48,271 bases of DNA, from assembly GCF_004335005.1 (NCBI RefSeq), contig NZ_RQRT01000029.1, forward strand, positions 1 through 48,271, written 5' to 3'. A program made the position numbers and the translations under genes. This DNA is from Paracoccus nototheniae. Lineage in GTDB: Bacteria > Pseudomonadota > Alphaproteobacteria > Rhodobacterales > Rhodobacteraceae. This document shows, piece after piece, positions 39,666 through 48,162 of the stretch (the first letter of the stretch is position 1; each line of letters begins with the position of its first letter). Below the pieces are notes generated by a model. That model worked only from the letters and a program-made list of their open reading frames with translations. It ran no database searches and was not told where the DNA came from.

Positions 39666-40060
39666 CAGCGTCGCTCCTGTAGGGGGGTATGCGGGGGGAT
39701 GCGGGCAAGGCTCTGCTTGCGAAAGATCACCGGGCGTTCGCGCCAAGGCACGATGCCGTCGGCACTGGCAGCATAGGCCGAGGCGCCCGCCAGAATATCG
39801 GCGCAATCGGCAGGCGTCAGACGGCCATAGACATAGGTCCATTTGCCCGTGCCCGACAGCGCGACCGAACAGCCTTGCGAACAGGCCGACAGGCATTCGA
39901 CGCCGCGGATCTCGACCCCCTCGGGGGCGGCATCCGACAGGGCGGCATGCAGCAGGGCGCCGGGGCGGGGCGCATCGGGATCGGTCGCGGGATCGGCCAT
40001 CGGATCGGCCTCGGTCGCGACCTCGCGGCAGGTGGTGCAGACATGCAAGACGGCGCGCAT
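39665..40060 (-). CDS. DUF1636 metal-binding protein
   Basis: The 131-residue protein starts MRAVLHVCTTCREV and has a second Cys cluster VECLSACSQGCSVAL. The four spaced cysteines (CxxC plus CxxxC) resemble thioredoxin-like [2Fe-2S] ferredoxins. The DUF1636 family is known mainly from genomic association with cobW and cobalamin genes. Here it is first behind a B12 riboswitch and is coupled to cobW, so a role in metal or electron supply to cobalt insertion is likely but unproven. Confidence 0.85.
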   Translation of the reverse strand: MRAVLHVCTTCREVATEADPMADPATDPDAPRPGALLHAALSDAAPEGVEIRGVECLSACSQGCSVALSGTGKWTYVYGRLTPADCADILAGASAYAASADGIVPWRERPVIFRKQSLARIPPHTPLQERR

Positions 40061-40179
40061 CGCGGTCCATTCCCTTCAAAGCCAAGGGACGAAAGGGGCA
40101 TGCCGAACCGGGGGCGGCGCGCGCGATGCGACCACGTCCCTGCCGGTTGCGAAACACCCCGTTCGCCCGTCATCGTTTC

Positions 40180-40390
40180 TGGTGCTGGCAGGTCTCCCGG
40201 CTTGCGGATTCAGGGTTTCCCCAACGGTCGTCCCACCTTCCCGGCCTGCGCCTTGCGGCGGGCGGCCAGTGGATCGGGCGACCTTTCCGGTCACGGTCGC
40301 GGGGGCGGCTGCGCTTGGACGGGGTGATCCCGGCCTGTCGCATTCCCTCTTCGCCTGCCATAAGCAGGAACCAACACGCGCCCACCAAAA
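40180..40390 (-). ncRNA. cobalamin riboswitch upstream of DUF1636-cobW-cobN
   Basis: On the minus strand the conserved blocks occur in order: GTTGGTTCC near the 5' end, GGGAATGCGACAGG, GCAGCCGCCCCCGCGACCGTGA split in the core, GCCACTGG, CCGGGAAGG, and the B12 box GCAAGCCGGGAGACCTGCC (about 40187-40205). It ends about 120 bases before the DUF1636 gene. It should repress the seven-gene unit down to cobJ when adenosylcobalamin is high. Confidence 0.97.
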
Positions 40391-40413
40391 GCCCCGCGCC
40401 CCCGATTTGTCAA
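40385..40413 (-). promoter_or_regulatory. putative promoter of the DUF1636-cobW unit
   Basis: A perfect minus-strand -35 hexamer TTGACA lies at 40408-40413, and 17 bases on is a weak -10 (TTTTGG, 40385-40390). The start would fall at the riboswitch 5' edge. The hexamer lies only 18 bases from the cobO start on the other strand. Confidence 0.45.
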
Positions 40414-40431
40414 CCGTTCAGAGGCCGCCCG

Positions 40432-41085
40432 ATGACCCAGCCCGACCCCGCGACCACCCCCGACACGACCGGCAAGACGCCCGACGATCTGGCCCGCCAT
40501 GCGCAAAAGATGGCCAAGAAGAAGGCCGCCCGCGACCGTATGATGGAAACCAAGACCGGCGAAAAAGGCCTGATCATCGTCCATACCGGACCGGGAAAGG
40601 GCAAATCCTCCAGCGGGTTCGGGATGATCATGCGCTGTATCGCGCATGGTATGCCCTCGGGCGTGGTGCAGTTCATCAAGGGCGCATGGAACACCGGCGA
40701 ACGGACCCTGCTGACCACCCATTTCGCCGATATCTGCAAGTTTCATGCCATGGGCGAGGGGTTCACCTGGGAAACGCAGGACAAGGCCCGCGACATCGCC
40801 ATGGCGCAGGCGGGCTGGTCCAAGGCGCAGGAGATGATCCGCGATCCGGCCATCCGCATGGTGCTGCTGGATGAAATCAACATCGCATTCCGGTACGGCT
40901 ATCTGGACGTGGCCGAGGTGCTGGCCTTTCTGGCGGCTGAAAAACCCCCCATGACCCATGTCGTCCTGACCGGTCGCGGCGCCCCCGAGGCGCTGGTCGA
41001 GGCCGCCGATCTGGTGACCGAGATGACGCAGGTCAAGCACCCCTTCCGGGCGGGTATCAAGGCGCAGGCGGGCGTCGAGTTTTGA
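40432..41085 (+). CDS. cobO: cob(I)yrinic acid a,c-diamide adenosyltransferase
   Basis: CobO attaches the 5'-deoxyadenosyl group from ATP to the reduced corrinoid. The 217-residue protein has an Ala/Lys-rich N-terminus, the P-loop HTGPGKGKSS (51-60), and VLLDEINIAFRYGYLD and HVVLTGRGAPEALVEAADLVTEM (within family consensus). AGAGG precedes the ATG. It faces away from the riboswitch unit, so the two share a very short regulatory space. otsB follows after 100 bases. Confidence 0.96.
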   Translation: MTQPDPATTPDTTGKTPDDLARHAQKMAKKKAARDRMMETKTGEKGLIIVHTGPGKGKSSSGFGMIMRCIAHGMPSGVVQFIKGAWNTGERTLLTTHFADICKFHAMGEGFTWETQDKARDIAMAQAGWSKAQEMIRDPAIRMVLLDEINIAFRYGYLDVAEVLAFLAAEKPPMTHVVLTGRGAPEALVEAADLVTEMTQVKHPFRAGIKAQAGVEF

Positions 41086-41185
41086 CACCGGCGCCGCGCT
41101 GCGGCAGAAATAACGCACATTGCCGTGAACCCGCAGGCCGACTGCCGGGTTTCCCTGTCGCACCAACCCCGGAGAGCCGCCCCGC

Positions 41186-41917
41186 ATGACCCTGTCCCCC
41201 CCGCCGCTTTTACCCGCCGATGTCGCCCTGTTTCTGGATTTCGACGGCTGTCTGGTCGATATCGCGCCGCGTCCCGATGCGGTGGTCGTCTCTCAGGCCC
41301 TGCGCGACCGTCTGACGGCGCTGAGCCTGCGGCAGGGCGGCGCGCTGGCGCTGATCTCGGGGCGCGATGTGGCGGATCTGCGCGGCCATCTGGGTGATTT
41401 CGCGGGCATGATCGCGGGCAGCCACGGCTCTGAGATGTCCCCCGCGCCGGGGCGCATCGACACGCTGCACAGCGTCGGCGTGGACGCAAAGGCCCTGCAT
41501 GCCGAGGCGCATGAGCGTGCCGCCCCCCATCCCGCGATCCTTGTCGAGGAAAAGCCCCATGGCGTCGCGCTGCATTACCGCGATGATCCGTCATTGCAGG
41601 ATTTCGTCGACGGCGTCATGCAGGACATGGTCGCCCGCAACCCGCATCTGATGCTGCAACCCGCCAAGATGGCGATGGAGCTGCGCCCCGGCGGCGTCGG
41701 CAAGGACAGCGCGCTGGCCCATCTGATGACGCTGCCGCCCTTTGCCGGCCGCCTGCCCGTCTTTGCCGGCGACGACACCACCGACGAACCCGCCATGGCC
41801 GAGGCGCAGTCGCGCGGCGGCTTTGCCATCAAGGTGGGCGACGGGGCGACTGCCGCCCGCTATCGTCTGGCCGACCCTTCCGCACTGGCCGCATGGCTTG
41901 ATGCATCCCTGACCTGA
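41186..41917 (+). CDS. otsB: trehalose-6-phosphate phosphatase
   Basis: OtsB hydrolyses trehalose 6-phosphate to trehalose, a stress protectant. The 243-residue HAD-family protein has motif I as LDFDGCLVDI, where the usual Thr after DxDG is Cys, ALISGRDVADL for motif II, and VFAGDDTTDEPAM for the acidic motif IV. It lies nine bases before otsA, giving an otsB-otsA operon. The substitution near the nucleophile is unusual but both aspartates are intact. Confidence 0.95.
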   Translation: MTLSPPPLLPADVALFLDFDGCLVDIAPRPDAVVVSQALRDRLTALSLRQGGALALISGRDVADLRGHLGDFAGMIAGSHGSEMSPAPGRIDTLHSVGVDAKALHAEAHERAAPHPAILVEEKPHGVALHYRDDPSLQDFVDGVMQDMVARNPHLMLQPAKMAMELRPGGVGKDSALAHLMTLPPFAGRLPVFAGDDTTDEPAMAEAQSRGGFAIKVGDGATAARYRLADPSALAAWLDASLT

Positions 41918-41926
41918 GGAGACCCC

Positions 41927-43288
41927 ATGTCCCGCCTGCCCGAATCCCGTCTTGTGGTCGTCTCGAACCGCCTGCCCCTGGGGGACAACCCCTCGGGGGG
42001 GCTGGTCGTGGCGCTGGAAGACGCGCTGCGCAGCTCTGGCGGGGTCTGGGTCGGGTTTTCCGGCGATGTGGTCGATGACCCCTCGGACAGCCTGCAGGAC
42101 CATCCCGGCGCGGCGTTCCAGCGCATGTCGTTCGACCTGACCCCGCAGGAGCATGACGAATATTATCTGGGCTATTCCAACTCGATCCTGTGGCCGCTGT
42201 GCCATGGACGGCCCAGCCTGATGCAGATCCGCCCGGAATATCTGGACGGCTATGCCCGTGCCAATGCCCGCATCGCGCAGATGCTGCTGCCGCATCTGCG
42301 GCCCGGCGACCGGATCTGGGTGCAGGATTACCACCTGTTCCCGCTGGCCAAGGAACTGCGCGCCTTGGGCGTCACCGCGCCCATCGGGCATTTCCTGCAT
42401 ATCCCCTTTCCCGGGCCCGCCGATTGCGGCGCCCTGCCCAATCCGGCAGAGTTGTTCGACTGGCTGTCCTATTACGACCTGCTGGGCTTTCAGACCGAAC
42501 GCGATCTGGGGGCATTCGCCGAAAGCGCGCGGCAGCTGGCGGATGGGGATTTCGTGTCCGACAACCTGTTCCAGCTGTCGGGCCGCAAGGTCCGCGCGCA
42601 GGTCTTTCCCATCGGCATCGACGCCGCCGCCTTCATGGCCGAGGCCGCCGAGGCCCCGGACGAGGATCGCATGCGCAGCCTGACGCAGGCCAAGATGATG
42701 ATCGGCGTGGACCGGCTGGATTACTCCAAGGGCATTCCGCAGAGATTTCGGGCCTATCAGTTGCTGCTGGAAAAGATCCCCGATCTGCACGAGAAGATCT
42801 CGTTCCTGCAGATCGCACCGCCGACCCGGGGCGCGGTCGATGCCTATCAGGACATCCGCGAGGAAACCGAACATCTGGCGGGACGCATCAACGGCCAGTT
42901 CGCGACGCTGAACTGGACGCCGATCCGGTTCATCCACCGGCCCTTTCCGCGCCCGGTGCTGGCGGGTCTGTACCGGCAGGCGCGCATCGGTCTGGTGACG
43001 CCGCTGGCCGATGGCATGAATCTGGTGGCCAAGGAATATGTCGCCGCGCAGGATCCGACCGATCCGGGTGTGCTGATCCTGTCGCGCTTTGCCGGTGCCG
43101 CCGAGACGATGACCGAGGCGCTGATTATCAATCCCCACGATCCCCATGATCTGGCCGTCGCCATGGCGCAGGCCATGCGCATGTCCCAGCCCGAACGGCG
43201 CGACCGTCACGCCGCTTTGCTGGAGGGCGTGCAGACCCATGACGTCGCATGGTGGTCGCGCACCTATCTGGAGGCTTTGGGCCGCTGA
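41927..43288 (+). CDS. otsA: trehalose-6-phosphate synthase
   Basis: OtsA (family GT20) joins glucose 6-phosphate and UDP-glucose to form trehalose 6-phosphate. The 453-residue protein has LVVVSNRLPL, GGLVVALEDAL, IWVQDYHLFPLAKEL, HIPFPGP, VDRLDYSKGIPQRF and PLADGMNLVAKEYVAAQ, all family landmarks. It follows otsB with a GAGGAG ribosome binding site. It is slightly shorter than E. coli OtsA (474). Confidence 0.96.
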   Translation: MSRLPESRLVVVSNRLPLGDNPSGGLVVALEDALRSSGGVWVGFSGDVVDDPSDSLQDHPGAAFQRMSFDLTPQEHDEYYLGYSNSILWPLCHGRPSLMQIRPEYLDGYARANARIAQMLLPHLRPGDRIWVQDYHLFPLAKELRALGVTAPIGHFLHIPFPGPADCGALPNPAELFDWLSYYDLLGFQTERDLGAFAESARQLADGDFVSDNLFQLSGRKVRAQVFPIGIDAAAFMAEAAEAPDEDRMRSLTQAKMMIGVDRLDYSKGIPQRFRAYQLLLEKIPDLHEKISFLQIAPPTRGAVDAYQDIREETEHLAGRINGQFATLNWTPIRFIHRPFPRPVLAGLYRQARIGLVTPLADGMNLVAKEYVAAQDPTDPGVLILSRFAGAAETMTEALIINPHDPHDLAVAMAQAMRMSQPERRDRHAALLEGVQTHDVAWWSRTYLEALGR

Positions 43289-43446
43289 TCCCTGATGCCT
43301 GCGAATCACCCGCAAGGGGGCGTTCCATCGAACCTCTGCCTATCATGCAGGCATAACGAGCATATTCCGCCCGTTCCTTCGGCAAAATCGCGCGTCGCCG
43401 CTGCGCTGCCGCATCGAACCATGTCGTCCGGCGGCGCCTTGGTGCA

Positions 43447-43567
43447 TGATCAAAGGGTGAAGCCCATGCTTCGTGGCGTCCTCCTCCCGGTCCGGAAACG
43501 GACCTCTCCGGAAAGCCGCCGGATCTGCCGCAACCCTCCTCCCTGCGGTCAGATCCGGCGGTTTTTT
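43447..43567 (+). ncRNA. candidate cuckoo/CcsR-type small RNA with two CCUCCUCCC motifs
   Basis: The 314-base gap between otsA and aroQ has no credible gene, but carries two copies of CCTCCTCCC (43480-43488 and 43535-43543), the anti-Shine-Dalgarno motif that defines the Rhodobacterales cuckoo/CcsR RNAs. The second sits in a loop on a long stem: CCGCCGGATCTG (43516-43527) pairs perfectly with CAGATCCGGCGG (43550-43561), extended by CCGCA/TGCGG, and six Ts follow. The first motif lies between two small hairpins (CCATG/CGTGG and GGTCCG-GAAA-CGGACC). The 5' end is a guess. The RNA could bind mRNA ribosome sites or proteins during stress. otsBA read-through is another possible source. Confidence 0.7.
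43516..43567 (+). terminator. intrinsic terminator carrying the second CCUCCUCCC loop
   Basis: A 12-bp perfect stem plus a 5-bp inner stem is followed by TTTTTT (43562-43567). It ends the small RNA and would also stop transcription from otsBA. It is the clearest T-tailed terminator in the window. Confidence 0.88.
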
Positions 43568-43602
43568 CCGTTTCCCTCAGGGGCGCGCGTCAGGCCGCCG
43601 GT

Positions 43603-44031
43603 TCAGCCGATCAGCGTCGCCACATGGCGCAGGGCGGCGACATAGCCGCCAAAGCCCAGCCCCGCGATCACCCCATCCGCCCGTTTCGAGACGAAGGAAT
43701 GGTGGCGGAACGCCTCTCGTTTGTGAACCTGGCTGATATGAACCTCGATCACCGGACCGTCAAAGGCGTTCAGCGCGTCCAGCACCGCGACCGAGGTATG
43801 GGTCAGCGCGGCGGGATTGATGACGATCGCCTGCGCCTCGTCGCGGGCCTCGTGGATCCAGTCGACGATCTGGCCTTCCCAGTTCGATTGCAGAAAGCGG
43901 ATGTCATGCGGGGCTGCGGCCTCGCGGCACAACGCCTCCAGATCGGCCAGCGTTGCGGCGCCATAGATCTCGGGCTGGCGCTTGCCCAGCAGGTTCAGGT
44001 TCGGGCCGTTCAGGACGTGGATCAGTGACAT
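43603..44031 (-). CDS. aroQ: type II 3-dehydroquinate dehydratase
   Basis: AroQ dehydrates 3-dehydroquinate in the shikimate pathway for aromatic amino acids. The 142-residue protein has [18 protein letters not shown] with the catalytic Arg/Tyr, [17 protein letters not shown], and [18 protein letters not shown] with the active-site His. The size is typical of the dodecameric type II enzyme. GGGGAAC precedes the ATG. It is read alone, 48 bases after the convergent or co-directional ansA-like gene upstream on the same strand. Confidence 0.96.
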   Translation of the reverse strand: MSLIHVLNGPNLNLLGKRQPEIYGAATLADLEALCREAAAPHDIRFLQSNWEGQIVDWIHEARDEAQAIVINPAALTHTSVAVLDALNAFDGPVIEVHISQVHKREAFRHHSFVSKRADGVIAGLGFGGYVAALRHVATLIG

Positions 44032-44079
44032 GGGGTTCCCCGGTTGGACGGGGCAAACTAGCCCATCACCGCGCGCCTG

Positions 44080-45555
44080 TCAGCAGGGCAGAACCGTCAG
44101 CGGGGCCTGCAACCGCGCCGCATCGAACAGGCGCAGCGCAGGCGGATGGGCGGTCAGGATCGCCACGGCGCCGGGCGCGGCGGCCGGGCTGGTCCACAGC
44201 ACCCCCCCATCCGGCGCGATCAGGACCAGCCGGTTGTCCCGCATCGCCAGCGTGCCGGGACCGGGCGCCTGCCAGAGGATCTGGCCCCCGACACTGAACC
44301 GGGGGCCGCTGTCGGGATCGTTGTCCAGCCTTGCGTCACCATCGGCGGCTCGGATCGCCTGACCGGGGCGCAGGGGGCCGTCCAGCCGGTCGGTCGCCGC
44401 GCATTCGCCGGTCAGGCTGCGCGTCAGCAGGGCGGCCAGCACGCGGCGGTCCCATCCCCGAGGGCCGGACAGCGCGTTCAGAATCATCAGCTTGGCCAGT
44501 GCCGCGACCGGGGTCATGTCGCCTGTCGCGATCGCACCCGTCGCCGCGATCCACGCCCCGGCGGCATAATGGAACGCGCCGACCTGACCACCGATGGCCC
44601 GGCTGGCGATCAGGACCGGCACCTGCGCATCGGTCAGTGCGGCCTGAACCGCGCCACCGCCTGCGGGGATATTGCCCTCGCCGAACCCTTCCAGCAGCAA
44701 GCCGGTCGCGCCGGAGGCCAGTGCGGTGCCGATCATCTGTGCCATCAGCGGGGCGCAGGCGCGGTGATCGGCGGGAATGGCGGGGATCTGGGCGATGCGC
44801 TGATCGTCGATCACGGCCGCGATGGCGTCCAGCTGCGCGCGGACCAGCGCACGGGCGGGGGCCGCGTCCAGCGCCAGCGCGGGATCGGCGGGGCCGGGCA
44901 AGCGCTGCGCCGGGCCGGAATGCAGGCCGATCCCGCCTTCGGCCAAGGGCGGCAGATGCGGGCTGTCAAAGGCCGCAAACCGGGTGGTCGAGACCTTTAG
45001 CGCCCGGCTGCCGCGCAACAGTTTTCCGTCGAAGAACACCGCCACCTCGGGCAGGCGCAGGCGGGTGGCCTGCAGCGCGCCGGTCAGGTTCGCCAGCCCG
45101 TCGCTGGCCGCATTCAGGAACAGCCCCTGCGGCGTCCGGACGAACAGCGGCAGCTGCGCCCCGGTCAGAATCACGGGTTTGGACAGGCACGCGCAGGGCA
45201 GGCCCAGATCGTCAAAGACGTTCAGCAGCAAGGGCAGCGCCGCGCCGGTGTAATCCATCGTGTCGGTGCCGTGCAGGATCACGAAGGCATCGTGGTCGTC
45301 ATACAGATCCAGCACCCGCCCCGCCATCAGCGCCCAGTCCGAGGGGCGCAGATCGGTGCTGTCCAGCACCCCCGGCCCCTCATCCGAAAACCGCAGCCCG
45401 TGATCGATATGCACCCGGTCTCCCGGCAGGGCCGCCGCCAGCGCATCGCCCAGCAGATCCGTCACGCTTTGGGCGAATTGCTGCGGTGCCATCGGCGCCA
45501 GCGGTGTGCCGGTGCAGCAGATGGTGCCGCCGGTGTTGATGACGCAGATGCGCAT
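44080..45555 (-). CDS. asparaginase with C-terminal lectin-like extension
   Basis: The first roughly 370 of 491 residues form an asparaginase/glutaminase domain, which hydrolyses L-asparagine to aspartate and ammonia. It has INTGGTI (6-12) with the first catalytic Thr, DSTDLRPSDW, HGTDTMDYTG with the Thr-Asp pair, and LSKPVILTGAQLPL. No signal peptide is seen, so it is likely cytoplasmic. The last 110 residues are an addition. GTLAMRDNRLVLIAPDGGVLW followed by ALRLFDA resembles bulb-type (B-lectin) repeats. Whether this tail binds sugar is unknown. Confidence 0.85.
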   Translation of the reverse strand: MRICVINTGGTICCTGTPLAPMAPQQFAQSVTDLLGDALAAALPGDRVHIDHGLRFSDEGPGVLDSTDLRPSDWALMAGRVLDLYDDHDAFVILHGTDTMDYTGAALPLLLNVFDDLGLPCACLSKPVILTGAQLPLFVRTPQGLFLNAASDGLANLTGALQATRLRLPEVAVFFDGKLLRGSRALKVSTTRFAAFDSPHLPPLAEGGIGLHSGPAQRLPGPADPALALDAAPARALVRAQLDAIAAVIDDQRIAQIPAIPADHRACAPLMAQMIGTALASGATGLLLEGFGEGNIPAGGGAVQAALTDAQVPVLIASRAIGGQVGAFHYAAGAWIAATGAIATGDMTPVAALAKLMILNALSGPRGWDRRVLAALLTRSLTGECAATDRLDGPLRPGQAIRAADGDARLDNDPDSGPRFSVGGQILWQAPGPGTLAMRDNRLVLIAPDGGVLWTSPAAAPGAVAILTAHPPALRLFDAARLQAPLTVLPC

Positions 45556-45589
45556 GGATGCCCCCTGTTATTTGCCCGCTATAGGCCGG

Positions 45590-46624
45590 TCAGGGGGCGG
45601 CCTGCCAGCCCCGCAGAAAGCTGGCGATATTGTGGGTCAGATCGTCGGACAGATAGCCGCCCTCCTGCACGATGACGGTGGGCAGGCCTGCGGTCCTGAT
45701 CCGGGCGGCGGCATCGGCAAAGCCCGGCGTCGTCACGCTGAGACCGCGCAGGGGGTCGTTCTCATGCGCGTCCAGCCCAAGGGCCAGCACCAGCGCGCCC
45801 GGGGCAAAATCGGCGATGCGGTCCAGCGCGGCATCGATGGCCGCCAGCCAGGGCGCATTGCCTGACCCCATCGGCAGCGGCAGGTTCAGGTTGAACCCCG
45901 CGCCCTCGTCCCGCCCGACCTCATGCGCATGGCCCAGATAGAAGGGATAGAAGGCCTGCGGATCGGCATGGACCGACACGGTCAGCACATCGGCGCGGTC
46001 ATAGAAAATCTCTTGCGTGCCATTGCCGTGATGCACGTCGATATCCAGCACCGCGACCCGGTCGTGACCGGCGCGCAGGGCCTGTGCGGCGATGGCGGAA
46101 TTGTTCAGGAAACAGTGCCCCGCCGCCGTATCGGCATCCGCATGATGCCCCGGCGGACGGCACAGCGCATAGGCCGCGCGCGCGCCGCCCTGCACGGCGG
46201 CGACCGCTGCCAGCGCCGTGTCCACCCCGCGCAATGCGGCGGCATAGGTGTCGCGGCCAAGCGGGCAGCCGGTATCGGCCATGTGCCAGCCCGCGCGCCC
46301 GGTGATCCCCTGCGGATAGGTCTGCGTGGCCTTTTGCGGATGCAGGTTGGCCACCACCTCGGGCCCCGCGCCGGGGGCTGTCTGCCATTCGGCCCAGCCC
46401 GTTTCCAGAAACGCCAGATAGCGCGCGGTATGGATCGCCCGCATCGCGGCTCGATCCGTGACCGGGGGGGCGCTGACATCTAGATCCACCAGCGCAAGGC
46501 CCGCCAGCAGACGCGTCGCCCGTTCGGCGGTTTCCTTGTTGCGCATGGGCACGCCCCGCAGCATCCAGAATTGCGGATCATGGGCGGCGGTGTCGGGCGC
46601 ATAAAAGCAGGGCAGGTGGTCCAT
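45590..46624 (-). CDS. acetylpolyamine amidohydrolase-like (HDAC family) enzyme
   Basis: This 344-residue class II HDAC-fold protein has CRPPGHHADADTAAGHCFLNN with the catalytic His pair, VLDIDVHHGNGTQEIFYDR with the zinc Asp/His ligands, and LALGLDAHENDPL with the third ligand. It aligns best with bacterial acetylpolyamine amidohydrolases such as that of Mycoplana, which release acetate from acetylated putrescine, spermidine or cadaverine. The start at MDHLPCFYAPDT is chosen because the upstream extension has no family support. It lies just after the asparaginase gene on the same strand. Confidence 0.88.
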   Translation of the reverse strand: MDHLPCFYAPDTAAHDPQFWMLRGVPMRNKETAERATRLLAGLALVDLDVSAPPVTDRAAMRAIHTARYLAFLETGWAEWQTAPGAGPEVVANLHPQKATQTYPQGITGRAGWHMADTGCPLGRDTYAAALRGVDTALAAVAAVQGGARAAYALCRPPGHHADADTAAGHCFLNNSAIAAQALRAGHDRVAVLDIDVHHGNGTQEIFYDRADVLTVSVHADPQAFYPFYLGHAHEVGRDEGAGFNLNLPLPMGSGNAPWLAAIDAALDRIADFAPGALVLALGLDAHENDPLRGLSVTTPGFADAAARIRTAGLPTVIVQEGGYLSDDLTHNIASFLRGWQAAP

Positions 46625-46674
46625 GCCACGAAGGCTAGGCGGCCTTCGCGGCGGGGGCAAGGTTCAGCAGCCCG

Positions 46675-47217
46675 TCAGAACCCGGAATGGGTCTTCAGGA
46701 ACGCGGCCTCTTCGGGGGTGTCGTCGCGGCCCAGAATGGCATTGCGGTGCGGAAAGCGGCCGAACCGGGCGACGATGTCGCGATGTTCGCGCGCGAAATG
46801 CAGCGAGCTGCCATTGCCCAACGCCTCGTAAAGGGCGACTGAGCGGTCCTGATCGGCCAGATCCTCGCTGTGCATGAAGGGCAGGTACAGAAACTGTCGC
46901 CGGTCGGCGGGCTGGGCGGTGTCATAGCCCTTGTCCAGCGCGGTCAGGGCATGGCGCAGCGCCAGATCGTTGCTTTCGAAGCTGCGCGGTCCGCCGCGAT
47001 AGATGTTGCGCGGGAACTGGTCCAGCACGATCACCAGTGCCAGCGCGCTGTCGGGCGCATCCATCCAGAGGTCCAGCTGACCGGCATGCGCGGCCTCGTA
47101 GGTGTCCGAGAACCGGGCGGTGATGTCCTTGTCGATATCGTCGGACTTGGCGAACCACAGGGGCGTCATCTGGTCCGAGAACCAGAAATCCAGCACCTCT
47201 TCGGGGGTCTTGGGCAT
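46675..47217 (-). CDS. DUF924 family protein
   Basis: The 180-residue protein matches DUF924 through EEVLDFWFSDQMTPLWFAKSDD, LVIVLDQFPRNIYRGGPRSFESND and FLYLPFMHSEDLADQDRSV. The family is predicted to be all-helical and TPR-like, with no confirmed function. GGAG precedes the ATG. It is the gene before the pirin on the same strand, 12 bases away, so the two probably share a message. Confidence 0.9.
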   Translation of the reverse strand: MPKTPEEVLDFWFSDQMTPLWFAKSDDIDKDITARFSDTYEAAHAGQLDLWMDAPDSALALVIVLDQFPRNIYRGGPRSFESNDLALRHALTALDKGYDTAQPADRRQFLYLPFMHSEDLADQDRSVALYEALGNGSSLHFAREHRDIVARFGRFPHRNAILGRDDTPEEAAFLKTHSGF

Positions 47218-47229
47218 GTCGTGTCTCCG

Positions 47230-48162
47230 TCAGGGAAGGGGAATGAAATCGTCGCTGTCGCCCTTGGGCAGGTCGAAGCGACCCTGACCCCAACGTGCCT
47301 CGCGCCAGTCGCGTTTCGCCTCTTCGATGCGTTCGCGCGATGAGGCGACGAAATTCCACCAGATATGGCGTGGGCCGTTCAGCGTCGCACCGCCAAGCGC
47401 CATCAGCCGCGCGCCCCGGTCGCCCGAGGCGACGGTGATCGCATCGCCCGGACGAAAGACCATCATCCGCCCGGCCTCGAATTCCTGCCCGGCGATGAAG
47501 ACAGAGCCTTCGGTGATGTACAGGCCGCGATCCTCGTGATCGTCGGGCAGGGGAAAGCGGGTGCGCGGCGCCAGCTGCACATCCAGATAGAAGGTGTCGG
47601 AATAGATCGTGGCGGGCGCCACCTCGCCATAAGCGCGGCCCAGAATCAGCCGCGCTTCGATGCCCGCATCGCGGATTTCGGGCAGGGCGGTCTGGGCGTG
47701 ATGTTCGAAATGCGGATCCATATCCTCGTGCGTTTCAGGCAGCGCGATCCATGTCTGGATGCCGTAGAGACCGTTCGGCCCCTGCCGCGCCGCATCCGAG
47801 GTGCGTTCGGAATGGCTGACGCCCCGGCCCGCGACCATCCAGTTCAGCGCGCCGGGGCGGATGATCTGATCCGATCCGATGCTGTCGCGATGATGAAAGT
47901 CGCCGCGATACAGATAGGTCACCGTGCCCAGCCCGATATGGGGATGGGGCCGCACGTCGATGCCCTGACCGGTCAGCATCTCTGCCGGACCGGCCTGATC
48001 GAAAAAGATGAACGGCCCGACCATCTGCCGCTTGGGTGCCGGCAGGGCGCGGCGCACCTCGAACCCGCCCAGATCGCGGGCGCGGGGGATGATCAGCGTC
48101 TCGATGGCGTCCAGCCCGGTATCGTCGGGGCAGCCGGGGGTCAGTGCGGGGTTCCAGCTCAT
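47230..48162 (-). CDS. pirin family protein
   Basis: The 310-residue bicupin has the pirin metal motif HPHIGLGTVTYLYRGDFHHRDS (His pair plus a third His) and GRGVSHSERT with the Glu, then a C-terminal pirin domain (LYITEGSVFIAGQEFEAG). Pirins bind iron and some have quercetin dioxygenase activity or regulate metabolic enzymes. The start at MSWNPALTPG is preceded by GAGGAG. The final 109 bases of the window upstream of it show no gene. Confidence 0.92.
   Translation of the reverse strand: MSWNPALTPGCPDDTGLDAIETLIIPRARDLGGFEVRRALPAPKRQMVGPFIFFDQAGPAEMLTGQGIDVRPHPHIGLGTVTYLYRGDFHHRDSIGSDQIIRPGALNWMVAGRGVSHSERTSDAARQGPNGLYGIQTWIALPETHEDMDPHFEHHAQTALPEIRDAGIEARLILGRAYGEVAPATIYSDTFYLDVQLAPRTRFPLPDDHEDRGLYITEGSVFIAGQEFEAGRMMVFRPGDAITVASGDRGARLMALGGATLNGPRHIWWNFVASSRERIEEAKRDWREARWGQGRFDLPKGDSDDFIPLP

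Noticed and set aside
43295..43645. Plus-strand open frame in the otsA-aroQ gap
   Set aside because: It has no family features or good ribosome site, and the conserved structure in the region is better explained by the small RNA and its terminator.
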